NCBI GenBank assembly: GCA_030446485.1
Contig: JAUJNF010000003.1
Location: forward strand, 124,001-188,000
Reading direction: 5' to 3'
Source: Thermoleophilaceae bacterium
GTDB taxonomy: Bacteria; Actinomycetota; Thermoleophilia; Solirubrobacterales; Thermoleophilaceae
DNA length: 64,000 nucleotides
The translations under genes and the position numbers were made by a program. Below the pieces are notes generated by a model, which worked only from the letters and a program-made list of their open reading frames with translations, did no database searches and had not been told where the DNA came from. Shown here one piece after another: positions 13,157 to 21,879 of the stretch. The first letter of the stretch is position 1. Each line of letters starts with the position of its first letter.

Positions 13157-13434
13157 TGCGAAAGTTCCCTCCCTGGGGCGTGCGAATCCGTATTCGGCGG
13201 GGAGGAGCCGGACGAGTGGATCTCGCGGCGTCCTCGGCGGGCGGCAGTGTAGGCCCTTCGCCGACCCCCGAAGAGGCCATCTGCCGGCGTCCGGACCGCG
13301 ACGCCGCAAAACGCGTGAAAAGCCTCGCCGGCCACATCGGCGCGACGCTGTGCACATGCTGTGCACGGGGCGTCCCGGCGGCCCCGGGGCGCCGTGTACC
13401 CTTGCCGTGCGCCGCAGGCGGCGCTCTCTGTGTC
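13157..13434. promoter_or_regulatory. dnaA-rpmH divergent intergenic region; candidate origin/promoter region
   Basis: This 278-bp gap must carry the divergent dnaA and rpmH promoters. It contains two CTGTGCAC motifs, CTGTGCACA (13348-13356) and CTGTGCACG (13359-13367), 11 bp apart and so on the same helical face. The first matches the relaxed DnaA-box pattern TTRTNCACA at 8 of 9 positions. The dnaA-dnaN gap holds a third CTGTGCACG at about 11763. No consensus TTATCCACA and no clear AT-rich unwinding stretch is seen, so assignment as oriC is only suggestive. Confidence 0.4.
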
Positions 13435-13569
13435 ATGAAGCGCACCTACCAGCCCAAGAAGCGCAAGCGCGCCCGCTCCCATGGGTTCCGCGGCCGCATG
13501 CGCACCCGCGCCGGCCGCGCGATGCTCAAGCGCAAGCGCGACAAGGGCCGCAAGCGGCTCACCCCGTAG
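13435..13569 (+). CDS. rpmH: 50S ribosomal protein L34
   Basis: 44-aa, highly basic protein with the unmistakable L34 sequence: start [21 protein letters not shown] and end GRKRLTP. It is a component of the large ribosomal subunit. The ATG at 13435 gives the canonical length. The gene is first in the plus-strand cluster rpmH-rnpA-yidD-yidC-khpB-rsmG and divergent from dnaA, as in most bacteria near the origin. rnpA begins 2 bp after its stop. Confidence 0.99.
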   Translation: MKRTYQPKKRKRARSHGFRGRMRTRAGRAMLKRKRDKGRKRLTP

Positions 13570-13571
13570 CC

Positions 13572-14000
13572 GTGGCCGCGCGAGGCGAGGGGGAGCCCCG
13601 CCGGCGAGGCAGGCGCCGCCGCCTCTCGCGCAGTGCCGAGTTCGACCGCGTGTTCCGCCAGGGCCGCTCGCACGCCAACCGCCACCTGGTGGTGCACGCC
13701 TTCCCGCGCGCCGACGACGGTGAGCCGCCGCGCCTGGGGGTGTCGGTGGGCCGCAAGGTGGGCGGCGCGGTGGAGCGCAACCGCATGAAGCGGCTGCTGC
13801 GCGAGGCGTTCTGGGCCGCGGCCGACGAGCTGCCGGCCGGCTACGACTTCGTGCTGGTCGCACGGGCGGACGCCGCGGAGCTGGCCGAGCAGCGGGGGGA
13901 GGCCGGCATCGAGGAGGCGCTGCGCCAGGTGCTGGCCGACGCGCGGCTGAGCTCCGGGGCCACGGAGTCGGCCGACCCGCCCGAGGCCGGCTCGCGGTGA
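13572..14000 (+). CDS. rnpA: Ribonuclease P protein component
   Basis: Protein subunit of RNase P, which assists the catalytic RNA in removing tRNA 5' leaders. It is 142 aa, from a GTG at 13572. The family start is [16 protein letters not shown], and the RNP signature is the basic helix [26 protein letters not shown] that contacts the RNA. The first ~18 residues are very basic and may be an unneeded extension. The stop overlaps the yidD start by 4 bp. The RNase P RNA gene is not in the window. Confidence 0.94.
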   Translation: MAARGEGEPRRRGRRRRLSRSAEFDRVFRQGRSHANRHLVVHAFPRADDGEPPRLGVSVGRKVGGAVERNRMKRLLREAFWAAADELPAGYDFVLVARADAAELAEQRGEAGIEEALRQVLADARLSSGATESADPPEAGSR

Positions 14001-14263
14001 GCCTGCTGAGAAGCGCGGCCACGGCGCCGCTGCGCCTGTACCAGCGCCTGATCTCGCCCCTGCTGCCCGCCAGCTGTCGCTACTACCCGAGCTGCTCCGA
14101 GTACGCGGTGCAGGCCGTGGGCGGCTTCGGCATACTGAGGGGCACTGTGCTCGCCGCGTGGCGGCTGCTGCGCTGCAATCCCTGGAGCCACGGGGGAGTC
14201 GATTTCCCCGCCGACCAGCGGCTGTTCCGCGCGCCGCCCTCGACCCCTCACCACCACCCATGA
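13997..14263 (+). CDS. yidD: Membrane protein insertion efficiency factor YidD
   Basis: 88-aa small protein helping YidC/Sec membrane insertion at the cytoplasmic face. It has the family core [24 protein letters not shown] with conserved cysteines, followed by [19 protein letters not shown]. The GTG start at 13997 overlaps the rnpA stop (GTGA), and its TGA overlaps the yidC ATG (ATGA), so the three genes are translationally coupled. The C-terminal few residues (TPHHHP) are variable. Confidence 0.95.
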   Translation: MSLLRSAATAPLRLYQRLISPLLPASCRYYPSCSEYAVQAVGGFGILRGTVLAAWRLLRCNPWSHGGVDFPADQRLFRAPPSTPHHHP

Positions 14264-15243
14264 TCGTCATCGCCAACGTCCTCCAGCCGCTCATCGACGT
14301 GGCCGAGGCGATCCTCCGCTTCTACCACGACAACGTCGGGCTGAGCTGGGGCATGTCGATCATCGCGCTCACCTTCACGGTGCGCCTGGCGATCCTGCCG
14401 CTGACCTTCAAGGGCGTGAAGGGGATGCAGGAGCTGCAGCGCCTGCAGCCGGAGATCAAGAAGCTGCAGGAGCGCTACAAGGACGACCGCCAGCGCATGC
14501 AGCAGGAGACCATGAAGTTCTACCAGGAGCACAAGGTCAATCCGCTCAGCTCCTGCATGCCGCTGCTGCTGCAGATCCCCTTCTTCATAGCGCTCTTCTA
14601 CCTGTTGAACGGCGACGCCTTCAAGGCCGACATCCGCGGTGAGGAGACATTCCTCTTCATCACCGACCTCGCCGAGAAGGAGTCGGGCGGGGCGCTGATC
14701 ACGTTGATCGTGCTGTACGTGGTCACCCAGCTCGGCGCCAGCCTCGTTACCGCGATCAGCGCCGACAAGAACCAGCGCTACATCATGCTGGCGCTGCCGT
14801 TCGTGTTCGTGTTCTTCGTGTTCTCGTTCCCGGCCGGGCTGCTCGTGTACTGGATCACCACCAACGTCTGGACGGTGGGGCAGCAGCTCGTGGTGAGGAA
14901 GCTGTACCCGAAGCCGGAGCCGTTGGATCTGGGGGCGATCGCGGGTGGTGGCAAGGGAGGTGGCGGCTCGGGCGGTGGAGGCAGAGGCAAGCCGGATGAG
15001 GACAGGCAGGAGACGCCCGTTCCCAAGCAAGGGATCTTCGCCGCGGCGCGGGCTCTCGCGGAAGGCCGGGCCGCCGGCAACGGCGACGGAGCCACCAAGA
15101 CCACCGCGAAGCCAAGCGCGAAGGGCAACGGCTCGGGTGGAACCGGCGGTTCCGGCAATGGGAGCTCCGGCAACGGCGGGCCGCGCAAGGCTCCGCCGCC
15201 CTCGCCGCGCAAGAAGAAGAAGCGCTCCGGCCGGCGCCGCTGA
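14260..15243 (+). CDS. yidC: Membrane protein insertase YidC/Oxa1
   Basis: Inserts membrane proteins alone or with SecYEG. It is 327 aa and of the short, Gram-positive type without the large periplasmic domain. The conserved fold is visible: [28 protein letters not shown] (TM with the hydrophilic-groove Arg), a cytoplasmic hairpin ([14 protein letters not shown]...), and later TMs ending in [28 protein letters not shown] low-complexity tail follows (residues ~235-327, Gly/Ser/Asn/Lys-rich, ending in [11 protein letters not shown]), likely contacting ribosomes. The ATG at 14260 overlaps the yidD stop. No signal peptide Cys is visible, so it is probably not a lipoprotein. Confidence 0.95.
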   Translation: MIVIANVLQPLIDVAEAILRFYHDNVGLSWGMSIIALTFTVRLAILPLTFKGVKGMQELQRLQPEIKKLQERYKDDRQRMQQETMKFYQEHKVNPLSSCMPLLLQIPFFIALFYLLNGDAFKADIRGEETFLFITDLAEKESGGALITLIVLYVVTQLGASLVTAISADKNQRYIMLALPFVFVFFVFSFPAGLLVYWITTNVWTVGQQLVVRKLYPKPEPLDLGAIAGGGKGGGGSGGGGRGKPDEDRQETPVPKQGIFAAARALAEGRAAGNGDGATKTTAKPSAKGNGSGGTGGSGNGSSGNGGPRKAPPPSPRKKKKRSGRRR

Positions 15244-15261
15244 GCCGCTGAGGGCGCCGCC

Positions 15262-15759
15262 GTGGCCGACGACACCGAGCCGGTGAGCACGCCGGACCAC
15301 CTACCGGAAGCGGCCGCCGACCGAGTACGCGCGGTGGTGATCCGCGTGGTGGCCGAGCTCGACGATCGCGCCTCGGTGGAGGTGACCGAGACCGACGAGG
15401 AGATCCGCTGCGTGATCGAGGGCGAGGATGTCGGCCTGGTGATCGGCAAGCACGGGAGCACGATCGACGCGCTCCAGCACCTGGCGGCGCGCTCGACCTT
15501 CGTGGGCGACCACGAGCGCAAGCGCGTGGTGGTGGACGCCGGCGGCTACCGCGAGAAGCGCGCCCAGGCGCTGCAGCGCGAGGCTGACCGGGCGGTTGAG
15601 GACGCGCTGTCCTTCAAGCGGGCGGTGGAGCTCGAGCCCATGACGGCGCAGGAGCGAAAGGTCGTGCACGACTACCTCAGCGAGCGGGTGGACGTGCAGA
15701 CCCACAGCGAGGGCGACGAGCCGGACCGGCGGCTGGTCGTGACGCCGGTGGGGGCCTGA
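15262..15759 (+). CDS. khpB: KhpB/Jag RNA-binding protein (KH + R3H)
   Basis: 165-aa RNA-binding protein of the Jag/KhpB family, known to work with KhpA in post-transcriptional control of cell division and sporulation genes in Gram-positives. The KH domain carries the GxxG loop as IGKHGSTIDALQHL (62-65). The R3H domain covers about residues 100-160, with HDYLSERVDVQTHSEG. The N-terminal Jag_N domain found in firmicutes is absent, as in other actinobacteria. The GTG start at 15262 lies 18 bp after yidC. rsmG follows in the same frame, 21 bp after the stop. Confidence 0.92.
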   Translation: MADDTEPVSTPDHLPEAAADRVRAVVIRVVAELDDRASVEVTETDEEIRCVIEGEDVGLVIGKHGSTIDALQHLAARSTFVGDHERKRVVVDAGGYREKRAQALQREADRAVEDALSFKRAVELEPMTAQERKVVHDYLSERVDVQTHSEGDEPDRRLVVTPVGA

Positions 15760-15780
15760 GGGGCCGTTTCACGATTTTCA

Positions 15781-16467
15781 ATCGCGGAGCTCGCGGCCCG
15801 CTACGAGCTACCGGAAGGCGCCGCTGACACCATCGACCGCCTGCTCACGGCGCTCGCCGCGGAGCCCGATCCGCCCACCACGGTGCGCCGGCCCGAGCAG
15901 GCGCTGACTGTGCACATCGCGGACAGCCTTGCCGGCCTCGAGGTCACCGAGCTCCGCAGCGCCACGCGCATAGCGGACGTCGGCGCCGGTAGCGGCTTTC
16001 CCGGGCTGGCACTGGCGGTGGCGCTTCCGCGGGCCAGGGTGGATCTGATCGAGTCGACCGCGCGCAAGTGCGCGGTGATCGAGCGCCTGGCCGCGAGCGC
16101 AGGCATCGGAAACGCGCGCGCCGTGCCGGCCCGCGCCGAGGAATGGGCCGTCGCTGATGGTCGAGAGGCCTACCAGGCGGCCACCGTGCGAGCGGTCGCG
16201 GCCCTGCCGGTGCTGGCCGAGTACGCGGCCCCGCTTCTGGCCGAGGGCGGAGTGCTCGTGGCCTGGAAGGGCGCCCGCGATGAGGCCGAGGAATGCAGCG
16301 GCGACGCCGCCGCCCGGATCCTCGGCTTGGGCCCGGGGCGAGTCAAGAGAGTCACGCCGTTCGAGGGCGCCCACAGCCGGCATCTGCACGTCTTCACGAA
16401 GATCGCTCGGACGCCCGACCGCTTTCCTCGGCGACCCGGAGTGGCCGCCAAGCGCCCTCTGGCCTGA
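15781..16467 (+). CDS. rsmG: 16S rRNA (guanine527-N7)-methyltransferase RsmG; start codon unclear
   Basis: RsmG methylates G527 of 16S rRNA (numbering of E. coli). The SAM-binding motif is RIADVGAGSGFPGLALAVALP, followed by LIESTARKCAVIERLA. Conserved downstream blocks are ATVRAVAALPVLAEYAAPLL and GGVLVAWKG. The first ATG/GTG/TTG is the GTG at 15883, but the upstream codons encode residues typical of the family N-terminus (IAELAARYELPEG...TTVRRPEQALTVHIADSL). The gene therefore most likely begins near 15781, where only a non-canonical codon (ATC) is available. The frame is open back to the khpB stop at 15757. The alternative start at 15883 would give 194 aa and lose an N-terminal helix. Confidence 0.85.
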   Translation: MAELAARYELPEGAADTIDRLLTALAAEPDPPTTVRRPEQALTVHIADSLAGLEVTELRSATRIADVGAGSGFPGLALAVALPRARVDLIESTARKCAVIERLAASAGIGNARAVPARAEEWAVADGREAYQAATVRAVAALPVLAEYAAPLLAEGGVLVAWKGARDEAEECSGDAAARILGLGPGRVKRVTPFEGAHSRHLHVFTKIARTPDRFPRRPGVAAKRPLA

Positions 16468-16554
16468 CCGCGCCCGAAGCAGGGGGCGAAGGTTCGGGGC
16501 CGAACCCTTACTGGCAAGCCGCTTCCGACCGACCCCAACCCTACTTTCGAGCGA

Positions 16555-17313
16555 GTGTCCACCATCTACGCCATCGCGAACCACAAGGGCGGCGTCGGCA
16601 AGACGACCACCGCGGTGAACATGGCCGCCTGCGTGGCCGACGCCGGGCACCGGACCCTGCTCGTGGATCTCGACCCGCAGTGCAACGCCACGGTCGCCCT
16701 CGGTGTGTCGAAGCACACGCGGCCGACCGTCTACAGCTGCCTCTCCGGCGAGCTCACGCTCGACGCCGCCGCCGTGCCCACGGCGATCGACGGCCTGGCG
16801 ATCGTCCCCTCGACGCCCGACCTGGCCGGCGCCAACGTCGAGCTGCCGCGCCTGCCCGGCTCCGAGACGCGTCTGCGGGACGCGCTCGGCGCCGTGGCCG
16901 AGCAGTATGACTACACCTTCCTCGACTGCCCGCCGTCGCTCGGCCCGCTGACCGTCAACGCGCTGGTGGCCGCCGACCGCGTCATGGTGCCGGTGCAGAC
17001 CGAGTACTTCGCGCTCGAGGGCCTCGCCGGCCTGCTCGACACCCTCGGGCTGATCCAGCGGGAGCTGAACCCGCGCCTCGTGGTCGGGGGCATGATCCTG
17101 ACCATGCACGACGGCCGCACGCGCCTCGCCCAGGACGTCGAGCGCGAGGTGCGGGAGCACTTCCCGGACCTGGTCTTCGACACCGTTATACCGCGCAACG
17201 TGCGCATCGGCGAGGCGCCGAGCTTCGGCCTGCCGGTCACCCGGCACGACCCGGTGTGCGCGGGGGCGATCGCCTACACCGCGCTGGCGAAGGAGGTGGC
17301 CGCCCGTGGCTGA
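16555..17313 (+). CDS. parA: Chromosome partitioning ATPase ParA (Soj)
   Basis: Walker-type ATPase that moves ParB-parS complexes over the nucleoid to segregate replicated origins. It is 252 aa. The deviant Walker A motif with signature lysine is KGGVGKTT (residues 11-18), A' is LLVDLDPQCNAT, and Walker B is YTFLDCPPSLGPL. No N-terminal DNA-binding extension, so it is the chromosomal Soj type. The GTG start at 16555 gives MSTIYAIANHKGG. parB starts inside its last codons. The position just after rsmG is the standard chromosomal location. Confidence 0.96.
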   Translation: MSTIYAIANHKGGVGKTTTAVNMAACVADAGHRTLLVDLDPQCNATVALGVSKHTRPTVYSCLSGELTLDAAAVPTAIDGLAIVPSTPDLAGANVELPRLPGSETRLRDALGAVAEQYDYTFLDCPPSLGPLTVNALVAADRVMVPVQTEYFALEGLAGLLDTLGLIQRELNPRLVVGGMILTMHDGRTRLAQDVEREVREHFPDLVFDTVIPRNVRIGEAPSFGLPVTRHDPVCAGAIAYTALAKEVAARG

Positions 17314-18208
17314 CCGCTTCACGCCGAGCGGGCGCACGGAGGGTGCGGGTGGCCGCGGAATGGGCCGCGGCCTGGCCGCCATCCTCGCACCGACCGAGCC
17401 GGGCGCCGACGCCTTCCGCGAGCTCGCGCTCGAGCTGATCCGGCCCAACCCGCTGCAGCCGCGACGCACGTTCGACCCCGAGGCGCTGCTGGCGCTGTCG
17501 GAGTCGATCAGGGCGCGCGGCGTGCTGCAGCCGATCGTCGTGCGCCCGCTCGCCGGCGGGCGGTTCGAGCTGGTGGCGGGCGAGCGCCGGCTCCGGGCGG
17601 CCGAGCTGGCCGGGCTAGAGCGCATTCCGGCCGTGGTGCGCGACACCGAGGACGGCGAGCGCCTGGAGCTCGCTTTGATGGAGAACGTCGCGCGCGAGGA
17701 TCTGAACCCGGTGGAGGAGGCGCGTGCGTGCGCGACCCTCGTCGACGACCTCGGAATAACGAAGGAGGAGCTCGGTCGCCGCATCGGCAAGAGCCGCGTG
17801 GCGGTGTCGAACCTGATCCGCCTGCTGGGGCTGCCGGACGAGGCGCTCGAGCTGATAGCGGGCGGCGAGCTCACGGAGGGCCACGGCCGGGCGCTGCTGG
17901 TGAGCAAGGACCAGTCGACGCGGCGCGCTCTGGCGGCCCGCGCCGCGGGCGAGGGCTGGTCGGTCCGGGAGACCGAGCGGGAGGCGCGCCGCGCCGACGA
18001 GGGGGCGGCGACGCGAGGAGGATCGATCTCGATCCACCCCGACCTCGCCGACGCGATGGGCGTCGCCGAGGACGCCCTGACCACGGCGCTCGGCCGCGAC
18101 GTACGGATGCGCCCGACGCGCTCCGGCGTACGCGTGGAGATGGAGTTCGAGACGCCGAAGGAGGCCTTCGACCTCGCGGAGCGGCTGCTGCGCCGTCGGG
18201 CGGCGTGA
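17306..18208 (+). CDS. parB: Chromosome partitioning protein ParB (Spo0J)
   Basis: CTP-dependent DNA clamp that loads at parS and partners ParA. It is 300 aa. The N-terminal segment RGMGRGLAAILAPT is the usual ParA-contacting peptide. The CTPase/ParB-N domain has LIRPNPLQPRRTF and the GERR motif at 92-95 (AGERRLRAAELAG), then LALMENVAREDLNPVEEA. The helix-turn-helix follows (TKEELGRRIGKSRVAVSNLIRLLGLP), and a C-terminal dimerisation helix ends at LLRRRAA. The GTG start overlaps the parA stop by 8 bp. No intact parS was found in the window by eye. Confidence 0.96.
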   Translation: MADRFTPSGRTEGAGGRGMGRGLAAILAPTEPGADAFRELALELIRPNPLQPRRTFDPEALLALSESIRARGVLQPIVVRPLAGGRFELVAGERRLRAAELAGLERIPAVVRDTEDGERLELALMENVAREDLNPVEEARACATLVDDLGITKEELGRRIGKSRVAVSNLIRLLGLPDEALELIAGGELTEGHGRALLVSKDQSTRRALAARAAGEGWSVRETEREARRADEGAATRGGSISIHPDLADAMGVAEDALTTALGRDVRMRPTRSGVRVEMEFETPKEAFDLAERLLRRRAA

Positions 18209-18255
18209 CGCGCCGCCGAGGGCTCGCTACGAGGGGCTAGAATCGCCGGCCCCAA

Positions 18256-18329
<74 letters not shown>

Positions 18330-18498
18330 CTGCGTCCGGCGCGCTCGGTTCTAAGAGAGGTCGCCCTTGAGTGCTTCCGTGGCCATGGCGGCGGCCTGTG
18401 CACTGGCCCGAGCGAGCGTGCTACTTCGGCGCGGTTCCGAACCGCCGCTGTTCGCGCTGCCCGGCGCACCACAAGGCACCACTAACCTCGGTGGACTC

Positions 18499-18739
18499 AT
18501 GGCGGCGCGCAAGGTGCAGATCGAACTCGACCCGGAACTAGTTCGTCGCGCTCGCGAGCGTGTCATCGGCGGAGTTCGCAGTGACAGCGACGTCATCGCC
18601 GACGCGGTTTCCGCTTTCCTCGGATCCGTTGCTCTCGAGGAGGCGCACGCCCAGGGCCCCTTGGGCCGAGGCGGAAGCCAATCGCCTCGCGACTGACGAG
18701 GTGCGCGCTATCCGCACTTCTCGTGGTCGCTTGGCCTGA
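18499..18739 (+). pseudogene. RHH-type antitoxin, frameshifted
   Basis: The frame from the ATG at 18499 encodes a ribbon-helix-helix-like protein, MAARKVQIELDPELVRRARE then RSDSDVIADAVSAFLGSVALEEAHAQ. After about 18650 this frame gives PLGRGGSQSPRD and stops at 18696. The next frame gives a better continuation (APWAEAEANRLATDEVRAIR then TSRGRLA) ending at TGA 18737-18739. That is exactly where the adjacent PIN fragment begins. I infer a one-base shift in the run GGGCCCCTTGGG (about 18654-18665). Function would have been to neutralise the neighbouring toxin. Confidence 0.55.
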
Positions 18740-18850
18740 TCCGCGCGGTCGTCGATACAAGCGTTCTCGTCTCGGCTTTCATCGGCGATCCGGAAGGCGC
18801 CCCGGCGCGCCTCGTTCGCGCGGCGTTCGACTCGACCGAAAGGTCCGGCT
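18736..18850 (+). pseudogene. PIN-domain toxin remnant
   Basis: Codons from 18742 read RAVVDTSVLVSAFIGDPEGA followed by PARLVRAAFD, the start of a PIN-family ribonuclease toxin (the catalytic Asp is in VVDTSVL). The expected start codon is CTG at 18736 in place of ATG, overlapping the antitoxin stop as an ATGA-type junction would. After about 30 residues the similarity ends; the other PIN acidic residues and the C-terminal half are missing. The toxin is therefore truncated and certainly inactive. Confidence 0.6.
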
Positions 18851-18995
18851 GCGCGATGGGCGCGCGACGGCGGTCTTCCGGCTGCCTCGGCACCTGGGCC
18901 GGACCACGCGCGGCGCCGTCACGATCCGCTACCCCGGTGACGAGTATCTGGGACCGGACCGCGCCCGTCGTCGCGTCCGAGCATGGAGGGGATGA
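18822..18995 (+). pseudogene. Fragment resembling a bacterial Ig-like repeat tail
   Basis: One frame here reads VRLRDGRATAVFRLPRHLGR then GAVTIRYPGDEYLGPDRARR, ending at a stop at 18993-18995. The pattern (variable strand, DGRATA, LP, G, VTIRYPGDE) resembles the C-terminal strand pair of bacterial Ig-like domains from cell-surface proteins. No start or rest of such a gene is present; it abuts the truncated PIN toxin. It may be recombination debris. The assignment is tentative. Confidence 0.3.
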
Positions 18996-19054
18996 CGCCC
19001 CTGGACGAATGATGGATACCACCACCCCCGTCACCTGACGATAAGCCGTAGAAC

Positions 19055-20766
19055 ATGGCCCTGCCTCAGGGGAGGGGCGGGTCCCGCATCGACGACCCGG
19101 CCCTCTCAGAAAAAGCTCCCGAAGACCGGGCCATCATGGCCCGCTCGCTCGGCTACCTGTTCGCCGCCGGCGGCGCGCTCGCGTTCGTCGCGCTCGCTCT
19201 GCCCTCGGCCAATGACGTCGAGCAGTTCGGGCACATCGGGCCGCTCGAGTGGGCGTCGGTGGCTGCGGCCACGCTGCTCACCGTCTTTCTCTTCAAGGCG
19301 CCCGAGCGCATGGGTCTGTGGGCCTACCAACTCATCCTCGCCTCAGGCACGGCACTCATCAGCGCGGCCATCTACTTCTCGGGCGAGACCGCCAGCGCCT
19401 ACGTCGCCCTGTACGTGCTGGCTGCCCTTTACGCCTCCTACTTCTTCTCGCGCCTGGTCGCCGCGGGCCAGATCGCCTTCATCGGCCTGAGCTACGCCGT
19501 CGTGCTCGCCGTGCAGGACGCCCTCGGCAGCCCGCTCGCCCGCTGGCTCACCATCATCGGCACGCTGATGGCCGCCGGGGCCATGGTTCGCGCGCTGCGC
19601 GAGCGCGTCGAGCGCCTGATCGTGGCCCTGCGCGACGCGGCGCGCACCGACGTGCTCACCGGCCTCTACAACCGGCGCGGCTTCGAGGAGCTCTTCGAGG
19701 CCGAGCTCGAGCGCTCGCAGCGCAACAAGGGGCGGATGAGCCTGCTCGTGGGCGATCTCGACCGCTTCAAGTCCCTGAACGACCGCTTCGGCCACAAGGA
19801 GGGGGACCTCGCCCTCCAGGTGGTGAGCAAGGTGCTGCGCACCCACAAGCGCAAGATCGACACCGCCGCGCGCATCGGCGGCGAGGAGTTCGCGGTGATC
19901 GTGCCGGAGGCCGGTGAGCACGACGCCTACATCCTCGCCGAGCGGCTCCGCCACGAGGTGCGTCGGGCCTTCGCCGACCACGAGGCGGGCATCACGATCA
20001 GCATCGGAGTGGCCACCTATCCGAAGCACGGAGCCAACGCGGACGCGCTGCTGATCTCCGGGGACCAGGCCCTGTACGCCGCCAAGGAGCTCGGCCGCGA
20101 CCGCTCGGTGATCCACAACCCGGAGATCGCGTCCGCCCTGGCGGGCGCCGCCAGCCGGCGCATGGCCCAGCGGGAGGCCTACCTGGCCACGGTGCTGGCC
20201 CTGGCCGAGGCGCTCGACGTGCGCGGCCCGGGCAACTCCGAGCACTCGCAGCGCGTCGGGCGCTACGCGGAGATGACCGCGCGCGAGCTCGGGCTGCCGG
20301 AGGAGGCCATCGACCGCGTCCGGATCGGCGGCGTGCTCCACGACATCGGCACGATCGGCCTCCCGGACTCCGTGCTGGGGCAGCCGGGGCCGCTCGATGG
20401 CGAGGACTGGGCGGAGGTGAAGAAGCACCCCGAGGTGGGCGCCCGGATGCTCGAGAGCTCCACCGTCGAGGACATCAGCTCGTGGATCCGCACCCATCAC
20501 GAGCGGCCCGACGGCACCGGCTACCCGGAGGCCTCAGCGGCGAGGACATCCCCCTCGAGGCGCGCATCCTCGCGGTGGCCGACGCCTACGAGGCCATGAC
20601 CAGCGACCGGCCCTATCGCTCCGAGCTCACGCCCGCCGCCGCCCGTGAACAGCTGCTGGCCGGCGCGGGAACGCAGTTCGACAGTGGCGTGGTGGAGGCG
20701 CTCCTGCGCGCGCTCGACCGGCAGGAGCAGGTTGCGGGCCACTCGCTCAAGGCACCCGCAACGTAG
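19055..20766 (+). pseudogene. Diguanylate cyclase/HD-GYP phosphodiesterase, single frameshift near 20530
   Basis: Encodes a c-di-GMP signalling protein in two frames. Residues 30-180 hold about five hydrophobic segments (membrane anchor). GGDEF domain: TDVLTGLYNRRGF, GDLDRFKSLNDRFGH, an I-site-like RKID at 266-269 and active-site GGEEF at 275-279. The HD-GYP domain has HDIGTIGLPD at 429-438 and HHERPDGTGYP ending at residue 491. The frame then shifts: the proper continuation GGLSGEDIPLEARILAVADA then YEAMTSDRPY is in another frame and ends at 20764-20766. One base appears to be missing in CCCGGAGGCC (about 20526-20535). Both synthesis and hydrolysis motifs are otherwise intact, so a sequencing error is as likely as a real mutation. 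Confidence 0.8.
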
Positions 20767-20795
20767 ATCGGGGCGCCCGGCTGGACGCCCCGATC
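20766..20795. terminator. Perfect 10-bp terminator hairpin
   Basis: GATCGGGGCG (20766-20775) pairs with CGCCCCGATC (20786-20795) around a 10-nt loop, beginning on the last base of the GGDEF/HD-GYP stop codon. There is no U tract. It separates that gene from the downstream kinase. Confidence 0.7.
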
Positions 20796-20909
20796 ATGAC
20801 CCAAGGACACTGCTGTCGGATGTAGGGCGCTGGCTCAGGGCGCCGCTGCTGTCTCTCGATTATCGGGCAGGGCGGGAGCTGCCGATATGGGGTGTGGACC
20901 CCATTTCCC

Positions 20910-21879
20910 ATGAAGCGGCGCAACTCCCTCATCGCACAGATCCTGGGCGTCAACGTCCTGCTGGTGACCGCGACGCTGTTCGCGGCGAGCGTGGCCGCGG
21001 GCCTCGACCTGAACGTCCAGAGCCAGCGCTGGCAGTTCCTGGTGCTGGCCATGGCCATCATGCTCACGCTGCTCGTGAACATGGCGATGCTGCAGCGCCG
21101 CTTCTCACCGCTCGAGCGGCTGATCGAGCGGGTGGAGGCCATCGACCCGGCACAGCCCGCGTCGTTCGAGGCGCCGGAGCACAACCGCGTCGAGGAGATC
21201 GACCGCCTGGTGGACTCGTTCCAGCGGCTGCTCGCGCGGATCGACGGCGAGCAGCGGCGCAGCGGGCGGCTCGTGCTGCGCGCGCAGGAGGAGGAGCGCA
21301 AGCGGGTTGCGCGCGACCTGCACGACGAGGTGAACCAGGCGCTCACCGCCATCCTCCTGCGCCTCGAGGCCCTGAGCCAGGACTCGCCGCCGGAGCTCGC
21401 CGCCGAGCTCAAGGGGCTCAAGGGGCTCGTGAACCAGGCGATGGAGGAGCTGCTCTCGCTGGCCCGCCAGCTGCGGCCCTCGGCCCTCGATGACCACGGC
21501 CTCCTCCTGCCCTCGACGGGCAGGTGCGCCGCTTCGGGACCCAGACCGGCATCGAGACGGTCCTCCATACCAACGGCGGGCCCTCGACGCTCACCGACGA
21601 CCAGGAGATCGTCCTCTACCGGGTCGTGCAGGAGGCCCTGTCGAACGCCGCCCAGCACTCGGGGGCCCGGCACGTGGCCGTGAACCTCGGCGCGCCCGAC
21701 GGCACGGTGACGCTGAGGGTGGAGGACGACGGCCGCGGGTTCGACTCCGGCGCCGAGCGCAGCCGGCTCGGCCTGGACGGGATGGCGGAGCGCGCCAAGC
21801 TCGTGGGCGGGGGCTGCGCATCGACTCCAAGCCGGGAGACGGCACCTCCATCACCCTGGAGATCCCTCCCAAGCCATGA
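20910..21879 (+). pseudogene. NarL-type sensor histidine kinase, two frameshifts
   Basis: Sensor kinase paired with the response regulator that follows. From the ATG at 20910: two TM segments (about 9-31 and 42-61), a HAMP-like stretch, then the HisKA_3 dimerisation helix with phospho-acceptor His138 in RKRVARDLHDEVNQ. The frame breaks at about 21505-21512 (CTCCTCCTGCCC). The next frame encodes VRRFGTQTGIETVLHTNGGP, EALSNAAQHSGA and the G1 box DDGRGFDSG of the HATPase. It breaks again at the G run near 21807-21815. A third frame gives LRIDSKPGDGTSITLEIPPKP and ends at 21879, overlapping the regulator ATG. All conserved boxes survive, which favours base-calling errors over decay. A GTG at 20892 is an alternative start. 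Confidence 0.78.

Noticed and set aside
15766-15780. GTTTCACG before rsmG, like half of a parS site
   Set aside because: The second half (ATTTTCA) does not complete the GTTTCACGTGAAAC palindrome, so it is not called parS despite the nearby parAB.
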